DNA of 64,000 bases. Source: Rhodobacterales bacterium HKCCE4037. GTDB taxonomy: Bacteria > Pseudomonadota > Alphaproteobacteria > Rhodobacterales > Rhodobacteraceae. The notes beneath the pieces are model-generated. The model searched no databases. It saw only the letters and a program-made list of their open reading frames with translations, and was not told the DNA's origin. The stretch lies in the NCBI GenBank assembly GCA_015689645.1, contig WVSM01000003.1:310001-374000 (forward strand), given 5' to 3'. Positions 45,389-53,566 of this stretch are shown piece by piece. A program made the position numbers and the translations under genes. The stretch's first letter is position 1. Each line of letters opens with the position of its first letter.

Positions 45389-45438
45389 TTGGGGGCGCTG
45401 CCCCCAAGCCCCCGGCATATTTCCGGAACAAAGATGGG
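45389..45438 (+). repeat. palindromic terminator-like element plus repeat copy 2
   Basis: An 8-bp stem TTGGGGGC / GCCCCCAA (45389-45396, 45400-45407) is followed by a C-run, GCATATTTCC, and the 14-mer GGAACAAAGATGGG (45425-45438), identical to 21172-21185. It sits between convergent genes, so the hairpin may act as a bidirectional terminator; the tail is a dispersed repeat. Confidence 0.55.
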
Positions 45439-45443
45439 CTGTA

Positions 45444-47024
45444 TCAGTCCACAACCATGTCGATGAGATAGGCCGAACCCGCATCGCGCGCGCGCTCAAC
45501 CGCAGCGGCGAGGTCCTGTGTGCCTTCGATCCGTTCGGCGGGCATCCCGTATGCGCTCGCGACCTGCACGAAATCCGGTGCAGAGGGTTTGACCCCTTCC
45601 GGCGTGATCCCGTTGTCGACCATGAACCGCTCGATCTCCTGGTAGCCGTTGTTGTTCCAGACGAGGAAAATCACCGGGGTCTTCTCGTCCATCGCGGTCC
45701 CGAGTTCCGACAGGACGAATTGCAAACCGCCGTCGCCGGTCAGGCACAGGACCGGCGCGGAGGGATCGCCAAGCGCCGCGCCGATGGCGGCGGGCGCGCC
45801 GTAACCCAAGGCACCGTAGCCGGTGGCGGCGTTGAACCAGCGACGCGGCCCGTCCATCTGGCATGCCATGTTGCCCGCGTAGACGGCCTGCGTGCTGTCT
45901 CCGACGATCCGCACACCGGGCAGCAGGTCGCGGATCATGTGGATCATGGCGATCTGCTGCGCATAGGCGTCCCCGACCTCCGTCGTCGCCTCCTGCAACG
46001 TCTCGATGACCCGGGAGGTGGCGTCGTGATCCCGCTCGGCGCCCTCGGTCGCCTCCAGCAGCGCCGCGACGGCACGGGCGGCGTCGGCGACGATGGGCAG
46101 ATCGGGCACCCGGCCCCGGCTGATCTGCGCGATATCGCTGTCGATGCGGATCAGATGGGCCAGCGCGGGCGAGGCGCCATCCCCGTACATGTCGTAATCG
46201 GTGGGACCGAATTGCGTGCCGATGGCAAGCGTGACATCGGCCTCGGCCATGACGTTCCGGACGCAGGCAAGGCTGGGGCTGGCACACAGCTCAAGCGCGT
46301 CTCCGGACAGAAGGCCGCGTGCGTTGGTCGTGGTGATGACCGGCGCGTCGAGGCGGCTGGCGAGTTTGCGGATCCCCTCCGCCGCACCAATCGCCCCACC
46401 GCCGGCGAGGATCAGCGGGCGCTCGGCCCGCAGAAGCGCCTCGGCGGCCTGCGCGATCGCGTCCGGATCGGGCGCGCGCGGCGCGGGCAGCGCGGCCACG
46501 GTCTCAGGAACCTCCACCTGCATCTTCATCACGTCGAGCGGCACCTCGATATGCACCGGCCCCGGTCGCGCGCAGGTCATCACGGCAAAGGCGCGGGTCA
46601 GCACGCGGTCGAGATCCTCGGCCCGGTGCAACGTGTGCGACCACAGCGCCACCTGCCGCATCATGGCCTGCTGGTCGGGCAATTCGTGCAGGTATCCATC
46701 CTCGTGCCCGTGGGTTTCGACGCGATTGACGCCCGAGATCACCAGCATCGGCACGCTGTCCGCCCGCGCCTGCGCCATGGGCGTGATCGCGTTCGTCACG
46801 CCCGGCCCCGTGATCAGCAGGCACACGCCCGGCCTGCCTGTCGCTCGCGCATAACCATCCGCCATGAAGCCCGCCGATTGCTCATGCCGGGGCGTGATAT
46901 GGCGGATCTGGCTGTCGGCAAGGCCGCGATACATCTCGACCGTATGGACGCCGGGAATGCCGAAAATCGTATCGACGCCGCGCTTTTCCAGATGCGCGAT
47001 CAACGCCTCACCCACGGTTTTCAT
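45444..47024 (-). CDS. thiamine-diphosphate-dependent decarboxylase (acetolactate synthase-like; possibly 5-guanidino-2-oxopentanoate decarboxylase)
   Basis: 526 residues in the three-domain TPP fold: N-terminal pyrimidine-binding domain with Glu48 (PRHEQSAGFMADGYAR), central domain, and C-terminal PP-binding domain with GDGG...WNNNGYQE binding Mg-ThDP. It resembles acetolactate synthase but its neighbours are not branched-chain biosynthesis genes. AruI, the 2-ketoarginine decarboxylase, is of this type and is one possible identity. The start overlaps the stop of the AraC-type regulator (ATGA), so the enzyme is made together with its likely regulator. Substrate not determinable here. Confidence 0.8.
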   Translation of the reverse strand: MKTVGEALIAHLEKRGVDTIFGIPGVHTVEMYRGLADSQIRHITPRHEQSAGFMADGYARATGRPGVCLLITGPGVTNAITPMAQARADSVPMLVISGVNRVETHGHEDGYLHELPDQQAMMRQVALWSHTLHRAEDLDRVLTRAFAVMTCARPGPVHIEVPLDVMKMQVEVPETVAALPAPRAPDPDAIAQAAEALLRAERPLILAGGGAIGAAEGIRKLASRLDAPVITTTNARGLLSGDALELCASPSLACVRNVMAEADVTLAIGTQFGPTDYDMYGDGASPALAHLIRIDSDIAQISRGRVPDLPIVADAARAVAALLEATEGAERDHDATSRVIETLQEATTEVGDAYAQQIAMIHMIRDLLPGVRIVGDSTQAVYAGNMACQMDGPRRWFNAATGYGALGYGAPAAIGAALGDPSAPVLCLTGDGGLQFVLSELGTAMDEKTPVIFLVWNNNGYQEIERFMVDNGITPEGVKPSAPDFVQVASAYGMPAERIEGTQDLAAAVERARDAGSAYLIDMVVD

Positions 47025-47989
47025 CTCTGCCCTCCCTCCGAAAGTCTCGCCGCACGGGCCGCCGATGGGGTCATCCCGAACTCCGCCTTGAACGCGCGCG
47101 TCATAGCGGTGGCATCCCTGTAACCCGCGCGCAAGGCGACTTCGGCAACGCTGTCATTGGTCTGCTCCATCCGCCGCCGCGCCTCGGACAGGCGGATCGA
47201 GCGGTAAAGGCCGGCGGGGCTGAGCCCGGCATGACTGCGAAACGCCTGTTCCAGCCCGCGCAGGCTGAGGCCGACACCTTTGGCGATCTGGCTTAGCGGC
47301 AACGGGGTCTCCACGTGGCGGCGCATCAATGCGGCGGCGGCGCGGATCTGGCGATGGCGCGGGATCAGGCGATGCGGATCGGTCAGTGGATCGCGCTCTC
47401 CATACATGAACAGCGCCGCCACTTCGAGCGCGAGCGCCGCGCCGTGGTCCCGCTCGACCAGCGTCAGCATGAAGTCGAGCGTCGTCGTCGCCCCGCCGCA
47501 GGAGGCACGGTTGCGGTCGAACACGAAGCGATCCTCGACGAAGTCCACCTGCGGAAACGCCTCGGCCGCCTCGTTGAGGATGTCCCAGTGACAGGTTGCC
47601 CGATACCCGTCGAGAAGGCCCGCATGGGCCAGCAGGTACCCCCCGGTGTCGAGGCCGACGATCAGGCCGAACCGCCGTGAGGCTGCCCGCAGTGCACTCG
47701 CCGTAGCCGCGGTGGCCAGCGCCTTGTGCCCGTAGCTCGGCATCACGAACAGCGCGTCGCCGCGATGATCGGGGGCCAACGGCTGTGGCGTGACGGGCAG
47801 TCCACTGGAGGACGTGACCTCCACCGCGCCGAGGCTCAGGAACGACCAACGGTAAAGCGAAGTCCGGGAAAGCGTGTTCGCGGCCCGCAAGGGCTCAACC
47901 GCATTGGCGAGGCAGAGGTTCGAAAACCCCTCGAAAAGAAGCAGGCTCATGTGTTTCGCTTGCTGCATGATCTGCGATGCATCCTGCAT
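47021..47989 (-). CDS. GlxA-family AraC-type regulator, CdhR-like
   Basis: 322 residues from the ATG at 47989 (MQDASQIMQQ); the frame is open upstream. The N-terminal ~190 residues form a DJ-1/PfpI (GATase1-like) domain with LLLFEGFSNLCLANAVEPLR, and SCGGATTTLDFML. The C-terminal AraC HTH pair spans about 205-310 (LSQIAKGVGLSLRGLEQAF; VAEVALRAGYRDATAMTRAF). This is the architecture of CdhR and GbdR, activators of carnitine and glycine-betaine catabolism in Pseudomonas. It is divergent from the acyl-CoA dehydrogenase gene of the carnitine-type cluster, 55 nt away, which supports a CdhR-like role. Confidence 0.85.
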   Translation of the reverse strand: MQDASQIMQQAKHMSLLLFEGFSNLCLANAVEPLRAANTLSRTSLYRWSFLSLGAVEVTSSSGLPVTPQPLAPDHRGDALFVMPSYGHKALATAATASALRAASRRFGLIVGLDTGGYLLAHAGLLDGYRATCHWDILNEAAEAFPQVDFVEDRFVFDRNRASCGGATTTLDFMLTLVERDHGAALALEVAALFMYGERDPLTDPHRLIPRHRQIRAAAALMRRHVETPLPLSQIAKGVGLSLRGLEQAFRSHAGLSPAGLYRSIRLSEARRRMEQTNDSVAEVALRAGYRDATAMTRAFKAEFGMTPSAARAARLSEGGQR

Positions 47990-48044
47990 GGTCACCGTCC
48001 TGACGCTATGCGGTAGTCGCCCCGGGAGACAAGGAGCAAAGCCC

Positions 48045-49205
48045 ATGCATTTCGGCCTGAGCGATGAGCAGGAGATGATTGTCTCCACCGTCCGAAGCTT
48101 CGTGGAGAACGAGATCTACCCCCACGAGGCGGAGGTCGAGCGCACGGGCGAAGTGCCGGACAACCTTGCACAGGATCTCAAGCAGAAGGTCATCGACCTT
48201 GGCTTCTACGCCTGCAACTTTCCGGAAGAGGTCGGCGGCGCGGGGCTGAGCCACCTCGACTTCACGCTGGTCGAACGGGAGCTCGGTCGCGGCTCCATGG
48301 CGTTGACGCATTTCTTCGGGCGGCCGCAGAACATCCTGATGGCCTGCAACGCGGAGCAGCGCGAGAAATACCTGCTGCCCGCCGTGCGGGGCGAACGGAT
48401 GGACGCGCTCGCGATGACCGAACCCGACGCCGGGTCGGACGTGCGTGGCATGAAATGCTCGGCCGTGCGGGATGGCGGCGACTGGGTGGTGAACGGGTCC
48501 AAGCACTTCATCTCGGGCGCGAACCACGCGGATTTCTTCATCGTCTTCGTCGCCACCGGCGTGGACGAGACCCCACGCGGCCCGAAGAAGCGGATCACCT
48601 GTTTCCTCGTGGATCGCGGGCATCCGGGCTTTACCGTGCGCAACGGATACAACTCGGTCAGCCACCGCGGCTACAAGAACTGCATCTTGGAATTCGACGA
48701 TTGCCGCCTGCCTGACGCGCAGGTTCTGGGCGAAGTCGACGGCGGCTTCGCGGTGATGAACGAATGGCTCTATGCGACCCGACTGACGGTCGCCGCCTTC
48801 AGCGTGGGCCGCGCGCGCCGCTGTTTCGACTACGCGCTGAACTATGCCGCCGAGCGAAAGCAGTTCGGCCAGGCCATCGCGAAATTCCAGGGCGTCAGCT
48901 TCCAGATCGCCGACATGATCACCGAGATCGACGCCGCCGATTACCTGACGCTGGCCGGCGCATGGCGGCTGGACGAGGGCCTGCCCGCGAACCGCGAAAT
49001 CGCGTCGGCCAAGGTCTATGCCACCGAGATGCTGGCGCGGGTGACGGACACGACCTTGCAGATCTACGGCGGCATGGGGCTGATGGACGATTTCCCGATC
49101 GAACGCTTCTGGCGCGACGCAAGGGTGGAGCGGATCTGGGACGGAACCAGCGAGATTCAGCGCCATATCATCTCGCGCGACCTGTTCCGACCCTTGGGCG
49201 CGTGA
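48045..49205 (+). CDS. acyl-CoA dehydrogenase (possible crotonobetainyl/gamma-butyrobetainyl-CoA dehydrogenase)
   Basis: 386 residues, FAD-dependent. LAMTEPDAGSDVRGMKCSA is the FAD/substrate block, YAAERKQFGQAIAKFQGVSFQIADM the central helix block, and QIYGGMGLMDDFPIERFWRDAR the C-terminal signature; the catalytic Glu is in RIWDGTSEIQ. AAGGAG lies before the ATG at 48045. First gene of a plus-strand run with an acyl-CoA ligase, a CaiD-like hydratase, a BKACE and carnitine dehydrogenase, so gamma-butyrobetainyl-CoA is the likeliest substrate by context. Confidence 0.88.
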   Translation: MHFGLSDEQEMIVSTVRSFVENEIYPHEAEVERTGEVPDNLAQDLKQKVIDLGFYACNFPEEVGGAGLSHLDFTLVERELGRGSMALTHFFGRPQNILMACNAEQREKYLLPAVRGERMDALAMTEPDAGSDVRGMKCSAVRDGGDWVVNGSKHFISGANHADFFIVFVATGVDETPRGPKKRITCFLVDRGHPGFTVRNGYNSVSHRGYKNCILEFDDCRLPDAQVLGEVDGGFAVMNEWLYATRLTVAAFSVGRARRCFDYALNYAAERKQFGQAIAKFQGVSFQIADMITEIDAADYLTLAGAWRLDEGLPANREIASAKVYATEMLARVTDTTLQIYGGMGLMDDFPIERFWRDARVERIWDGTSEIQRHIISRDLFRPLGA

Positions 49206-49254
49206 GGCGGGCCGTGGGATTGAGTTTTTCTGGCAAGATGAAGGGGTGGTCGCG

Positions 49255-51270
49255 GTGAAGAGGGATCTGTCGCGCCTGTTGCAGCCGAATTCGGTGGCCG
49301 TCGTGGGTGGCGGCACATGGTGCGACGCGGTGGTGCGCACCTGTACCGCGTTTGGGTTCGAAGGCCCGATCTGGCGCGTGCACCCGACGCGTGAGGGGGC
49401 ATTCGCCTCGGTCCGCGATCTGCCAAGTGTGCCCGATGCGGTGTATATCGGCGTCAATCGAGGGGCGACCGTGGAAGTGGTGCGCGACCTTGCCGCGATG
49501 GGTGCGGGCGGTGCGGTGTGCTTCGCATCGGGCTTTTCCGAGGCGGTGGCGGAACTGGCCGATGGCGGCGAGATGCAGAAGGCCCTTCTGGCGGCGGCGG
49601 GGGCGATGCCGGTCTTGGGGCCGAACTGTTACGGCATCCTGAACGCGCTCAACCAGGTGGCGCTGTGGCCGGACACCCATGGGTTGACGCCGGTGGCGCG
49701 CGGTGTGGCGATCGTGATGCAAAGCTCGAATATAGCGCTCAACATGACGATGCAGCGGCGCGGGCTGCCCATCGCCTACGTGCTGACGGCGGGCAACCAG
49801 GCGCAGATCGATCTCGCGACATTGGGTCGGGCCGCGCTGGAGGATCCCCGCGTCACGGCGCTTGGCCTGCATATCGAGGGCATCACCGATCCCCGCGCGT
49901 TCGAGGCTCTGGCGCGCCGTGCGGCGGAGCTTGGCAAACCCATCGTCGCGCTGAAGGTCGGAGCGTCGGAGCAGGCGCAGGCGGCGACGGTATCGCACAC
50001 AGCCTCGCTCGCGGGAAGCGACGCGGGCGCGCGGGCGTTCTTGGCGCGGGTCGGCATCCGGCAAGTCGATACGTTGCCGGTCCTGCTGGAAACACTGAAA
50101 CTGATGCACCTGATGGGTCCCCTGCCCTCAAACCGGATCGCGACCCTGTCAAGTTCCGGCGGCGAGGCGAGCCTTCTGGCCGACACCGCATTGCGCCACG
50201 ATGTCGTGTTCCCGCCGCTCAGCCCGGCGCAGAAGACAGGCCTGCGCGCCGCACTGGGCCCCAAGGTCGCGCTGGCCAATCCCCTGGACTACCACACTTA
50301 TATCTGGGCCGACCGGGCGGGCATGGCGGCGACCTTCGCGGCGATGGCGACGCCCGATATTGCCCTGTCGCTCGTGGTGCTGGATTTCCCTCGCACCGAC
50401 AGGTGCGACGGGGCCGCATGGCATCTGGTGGTCGAGGCGATCGGCGACGCGATGGCAATGAGCGGCCAGAGAATCGGCATCGTCACGAGCCTGCCGGAAT
50501 GCCTTCCGGAGGAGGTGGCGGAGGCCTGCGCATCGCGAAGAATCCCCACTCTCGTAGGTTTCGACGAGGCTCTGGCCGCAGTATCCGCCGCGTCTTGGCC
50601 GACCACCGCCGCGCCGGCGCCGGTCCTTCTGCCCGGACCCGACGGCGCAACGCGGGTCTTGACCGAGGCGGAGGCAAAGGCCGCCCTGGCCGCCCATGGT
50701 CTCGCAATTCCCATCGGACGGCAGGTGGACCTGGCCGATCTGGCCGACGCAGCCGCCGAGATGCCCTTGCCCTTCGTCCTCAAGGCCGAAGGCATCGCCC
50801 ACAAGACCGAGGCAGGCGCGGTGCATCTCGGCCTCCGCAGCGCGGACGCGGCGCTTATAGCCGCCCGCGACCTGCCGGGGCCTTTCCTGCTGGAGGAACA
50901 AATCGAGGGCGCCATCGTGGAGCTTCTGGTCGGCGTCCTGCGCGATCCCGCCCATGGCTTCGTCCTGACCCTCGGCGCGGGCGGTATCTTCACCGAGCTC
51001 TTGCAGGATGCCGCGCACCTCCTGCTGCCCGTCACCGCGTCCGAGATTGATGCGGCGCTGGCGCGCCTGCGACTCTCACCACGCCTTTCCGGCTATCGCG
51101 GCGCGCCGCCGGTCGCCCGCGACGCCCTTGTCGCCGCAATCCTCGCCGTGCAGGACTACGTGACCGAGAACGCCGACACGGTGCACGAAGTGGAAATCAA
51201 CCCGCTGATCTGCACCCCCACCCGCGCCGTCGCCGTCGACGCGCTGATCCGCCTGAGGGAGGCCCAATGA
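49255..51270 (+). CDS. ADP-forming acyl-CoA synthetase (acetate-CoA ligase family, single chain)
   Basis: 671 residues from the GTG at 49255 (AAGGGG 8 nt upstream); a GTG at 49246 is an alternative. The N-terminal CoA-binding Rossmann domain (LLQPNSVAVVGGG...), succinyl-CoA-ligase-like domain with VSHTASLAGSDAGARAF (phosphorylated His in SHT) and a C-terminal ATP-grasp domain (about 455-670, PFVLKAEGIAHKTEAGAVHLGL) form the alpha-beta fusion of ADP-forming acetyl-CoA synthetases. It would activate a carboxylic acid to its CoA thioester using ATP, giving ADP and Pi. Context suggests carnitine, crotonobetaine or gamma-butyrobetaine. Overlaps the hydratase gene (ATGA). Confidence 0.88.
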   Translation: MKRDLSRLLQPNSVAVVGGGTWCDAVVRTCTAFGFEGPIWRVHPTREGAFASVRDLPSVPDAVYIGVNRGATVEVVRDLAAMGAGGAVCFASGFSEAVAELADGGEMQKALLAAAGAMPVLGPNCYGILNALNQVALWPDTHGLTPVARGVAIVMQSSNIALNMTMQRRGLPIAYVLTAGNQAQIDLATLGRAALEDPRVTALGLHIEGITDPRAFEALARRAAELGKPIVALKVGASEQAQAATVSHTASLAGSDAGARAFLARVGIRQVDTLPVLLETLKLMHLMGPLPSNRIATLSSSGGEASLLADTALRHDVVFPPLSPAQKTGLRAALGPKVALANPLDYHTYIWADRAGMAATFAAMATPDIALSLVVLDFPRTDRCDGAAWHLVVEAIGDAMAMSGQRIGIVTSLPECLPEEVAEACASRRIPTLVGFDEALAAVSAASWPTTAAPAPVLLPGPDGATRVLTEAEAKAALAAHGLAIPIGRQVDLADLADAAAEMPLPFVLKAEGIAHKTEAGAVHLGLRSADAALIAARDLPGPFLLEEQIEGAIVELLVGVLRDPAHGFVLTLGAGGIFTELLQDAAHLLLPVTASEIDAALARLRLSPRLSGYRGAPPVARDALVAAILAVQDYVTENADTVHEVEINPLICTPTRAVAVDALIRLREAQ

Positions 51271-52052
51271 CCGACAGCCCCATCAAGACCGCCCGCCGCG
51301 GCCAAGTGTTCGAGGTCACTCTCGACCGGCCCAAGGCGAATGCCATCGACTTCGCCACCAGCCGCATCATGGGCGAGGTGTTCACCGAATTCCGGGACGA
51401 TCCGGACCTGAGGGTTGCGCTTCTGACCGGCGCGGGCGAGAAATTCTTCTGCCCCGGATGGGACCTGAAGGCCGCCGCCGGAGGCGAGGCGGTCGACGGC
51501 GATTATGGCGTCGGCGGCTTCGGTGGCCTGCAGGAACTGCGCGGCCTGAACAAGCCGGTGATCGTCGCGATCAACGGCATCGCCTGCGGGGGCGGGCTGG
51601 AGCTGGCGCTGTCGGGCGACATCCTGATCGCCGCCGACCACGCCACTTTCGCGCTGCCCGAGATCCGATCCGGCACCGTGGCGGATGCCGCCTCGATCAA
51701 GCTGCCCAAGCGCATACCGTATCACATCGCGATGGAATTGCTGCTGACCGGCCGCTGGTTCGACGCCGGAGAAGCTGCGCGTTGGGGCCTTGTCAACAAG
51801 GTCGTGCCTGCCGCGTCGCTGATGGACGAGGCGCGCAAGACGGCGGACCTGATCGCCTCGGGGCCGCCACTGGTCTATGCCGCGATCAAGGAAGTCGTGC
51901 GCGAGGCCGAGAACATGAAATTCCAGGACGCCCTCAACAAGATCACCAAGAGCCAGTTCGAGACGGTCGAGAAACTCTACCGCTCCGAGGACCAGAAGGA
52001 AGGCGCCCGCGCCTTTGCCGAGAAACGCGACCCGGTCTGGAAAGGCCGGTAA
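51267..52052 (+). CDS. enoyl-CoA hydratase, carnitinyl-CoA dehydratase-like (CaiD type)
   Basis: 261 residues, crotonase fold. Residues near ALLTGAGEKFFCPGWDLKAAA form the first oxyanion-hole segment and INGIACGGGLELALSGDILIAA the second; the catalytic Glu region LPEIRSGTVADAASIKLPKRIP is close to CaiD, which interconverts carnitinyl-CoA and crotonobetainyl-CoA. Ends with the WKGR tail common in CaiD-like proteins. Its ATG overlaps the ligase stop. Confidence 0.88.
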   Translation: MTDSPIKTARRGQVFEVTLDRPKANAIDFATSRIMGEVFTEFRDDPDLRVALLTGAGEKFFCPGWDLKAAAGGEAVDGDYGVGGFGGLQELRGLNKPVIVAINGIACGGGLELALSGDILIAADHATFALPEIRSGTVADAASIKLPKRIPYHIAMELLLTGRWFDAGEAARWGLVNKVVPAASLMDEARKTADLIASGPPLVYAAIKEVVREAENMKFQDALNKITKSQFETVEKLYRSEDQKEGARAFAEKRDPVWKGR

Positions 52053-52118
52053 CGGGACGGCGGGTGGGGCGTCGCGCCATGGCGCGCGCGTCACCCTCCG
52101 GCCAGAAAGGACAACCCG

Positions 52119-53027
52119 ATGCCATTGCAAATGAACCGCGAGGTTTTCATCACCTGCGCCGTGACTGGCTCCGGCTCCACGCAGGACCGTTCCCCCCATG
52201 TTCCCCGCTCGCCGCAGCAGATTGCAGAAAGCGCCATCGACGCGGCGAAAGCAGGCGCGGCGGTGGTGCATTGCCACGTGCGCGACCCGGAAACCGGGGT
52301 GCCCTCCCGTGACCTGAAGCTCTACCGTGAGGTGACCGACCGCATCCGCGACGCCGAGGTCGATGTTGTCCTGAACCTGACCGCCGGGATGGGCGGCGAC
52401 ATCGTTTTCGGTGGCACCGAGGCGCCCCTGCCGGTCGCCGCCGGCACCGACATGGTCGGCGCGGAGGAGCGTGTCGCCCATGTCGCCGAATGCCTGCCCG
52501 AGATCTGCACGCTCGATTGCGGCACGATGAACTTTGCCGAGGCCGATTACGTCATGACAAACACGCCCGGCATGTTGCAGGCGATGGGCCGCATGATGAC
52601 CGACCTCGGCGTGAAGCCCGAGATCGAGGCCTTCGATACCGGCCATCTCTGGTACGCCAAGCAACTCGTCGCGGACGGTGTGCTCGACGCGCCTGCCCTT
52701 GTGCAACTCTGCATGGGCGTGCCCTGGGGCGCGCCGGACGACCTCAACACTTTCATGGCGATGGTCAACAACGTGCCGGACGACTGGACCTTCAGCGCCT
52801 TCTCGCTGGGTCGCAACCAGATGGCCTATGCCGCCGCCTCCGTCCTCGCGGGCGGGAACGTGCGGGTGGGGCTGGAGGATAATCTCTGGCTCGAAAAGGG
52901 CGTGCTGGCGACGAACGCGCAGCTCGTCGAACGCGCCGTCGGCGTGGTCGAGGGCATGGGCGCGCGGGTGATCGGCCCGGCAGAGGTGCGCAAGAAGCTG
53001 GGGCTGGTGAAGCGGTCCTTGGCATGA
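52119..53027 (+). CDS. beta-keto acid cleavage enzyme (BKACE/DUF849), probably 3-dehydrocarnitine cleavage
   Basis: 302 residues, TIM-barrel Zn enzyme. VVHCHVRDP gives Zn ligands His51 and His53; the N-terminal TCAVTGSGST and central NLTAGMGGD are family motifs. BKACE enzymes condense a beta-keto acid with acetyl-CoA to give acetoacetate and a new CoA ester. Directly followed (through a lipocalin gene) by carnitine 3-dehydrogenase, so the reaction is most likely 3-dehydrocarnitine plus acetyl-CoA to betainyl-CoA plus acetoacetate. AAAGGA precedes the ATG. The stop overlaps the next start. Confidence 0.92.
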   Translation: MPLQMNREVFITCAVTGSGSTQDRSPHVPRSPQQIAESAIDAAKAGAAVVHCHVRDPETGVPSRDLKLYREVTDRIRDAEVDVVLNLTAGMGGDIVFGGTEAPLPVAAGTDMVGAEERVAHVAECLPEICTLDCGTMNFAEADYVMTNTPGMLQAMGRMMTDLGVKPEIEAFDTGHLWYAKQLVADGVLDAPALVQLCMGVPWGAPDDLNTFMAMVNNVPDDWTFSAFSLGRNQMAYAAASVLAGGNVRVGLEDNLWLEKGVLATNAQLVERAVGVVEGMGARVIGPAEVRKKLGLVKRSLA

Positions 53028-53566
53028 AAATCAGGGCATCACTTGTTGGGCTTTCAGCGGTATTGTCACTCGCCTCCTGCGACGTTGCGCTTGGACCGTC
53101 CTATCGTGACGACAGCGTGCAGATCGCCTCCACAGCGGCGTTCGACCCGAGCCGCTATCTCGGGCGCTGGTACGAGGTCTACCGCTATCCTAACCCTTTC
53201 CAGTCCGACTGCGCGGGCGCGATTGCCGATTACGGGTTGTCCGACACACCCGGTGTCCTGACGGTCACGAACACCTGTCTTGATGCCAGTGGTCAGCCGA
53301 CCGAGACGATCACCGGCACCGCAACCGATGAAGGTCTGGGGCGACTGTCGGTCCGTCTGCAGGGCGTGCCCGTCGCGGCCCCCTACTGGGTGCTCTGGGT
53401 CGACGAAGGCTACCGCACCGCCGTGGTCGGTGCGCCGAACGGACGGGTGGGATGGATCCTCAACCGAGACCCGGAAATCCCGCCGGACCGCCTGACGGCG
53501 GCGCGGGAAGTTCTCGATTTCAACGGCTACGACCTCGGGCCACTACAGCGGAGCGTGACACCATGA
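53024..53566 (+). CDS. lipocalin-family lipoprotein (Blc-like)
   Basis: 180 residues. Signal peptide with lipobox LASC places the lipidated Cys at residue 19. The mature part has the lipocalin GxW motif in FDPSRYLGRWYEVYRYPN, the middle block ADYGLSD...LTVTNTCLD, and the closing strand PYWVLWVDEGYRTAVVGAPNG. Blc-type lipocalins sit on the outer membrane and bind lysophospholipids or fatty acids. It is placed between the BKACE and carnitine dehydrogenase genes with 4-nt overlaps on both sides, so it belongs to the operon; a role in handling acyl-carnitine or membrane lipids is only a guess. Confidence 0.92.
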   Translation: MKIRASLVGLSAVLSLASCDVALGPSYRDDSVQIASTAAFDPSRYLGRWYEVYRYPNPFQSDCAGAIADYGLSDTPGVLTVTNTCLDASGQPTETITGTATDEGLGRLSVRLQGVPVAAPYWVLWVDEGYRTAVVGAPNGRVGWILNRDPEIPPDRLTAAREVLDFNGYDLGPLQRSVTP

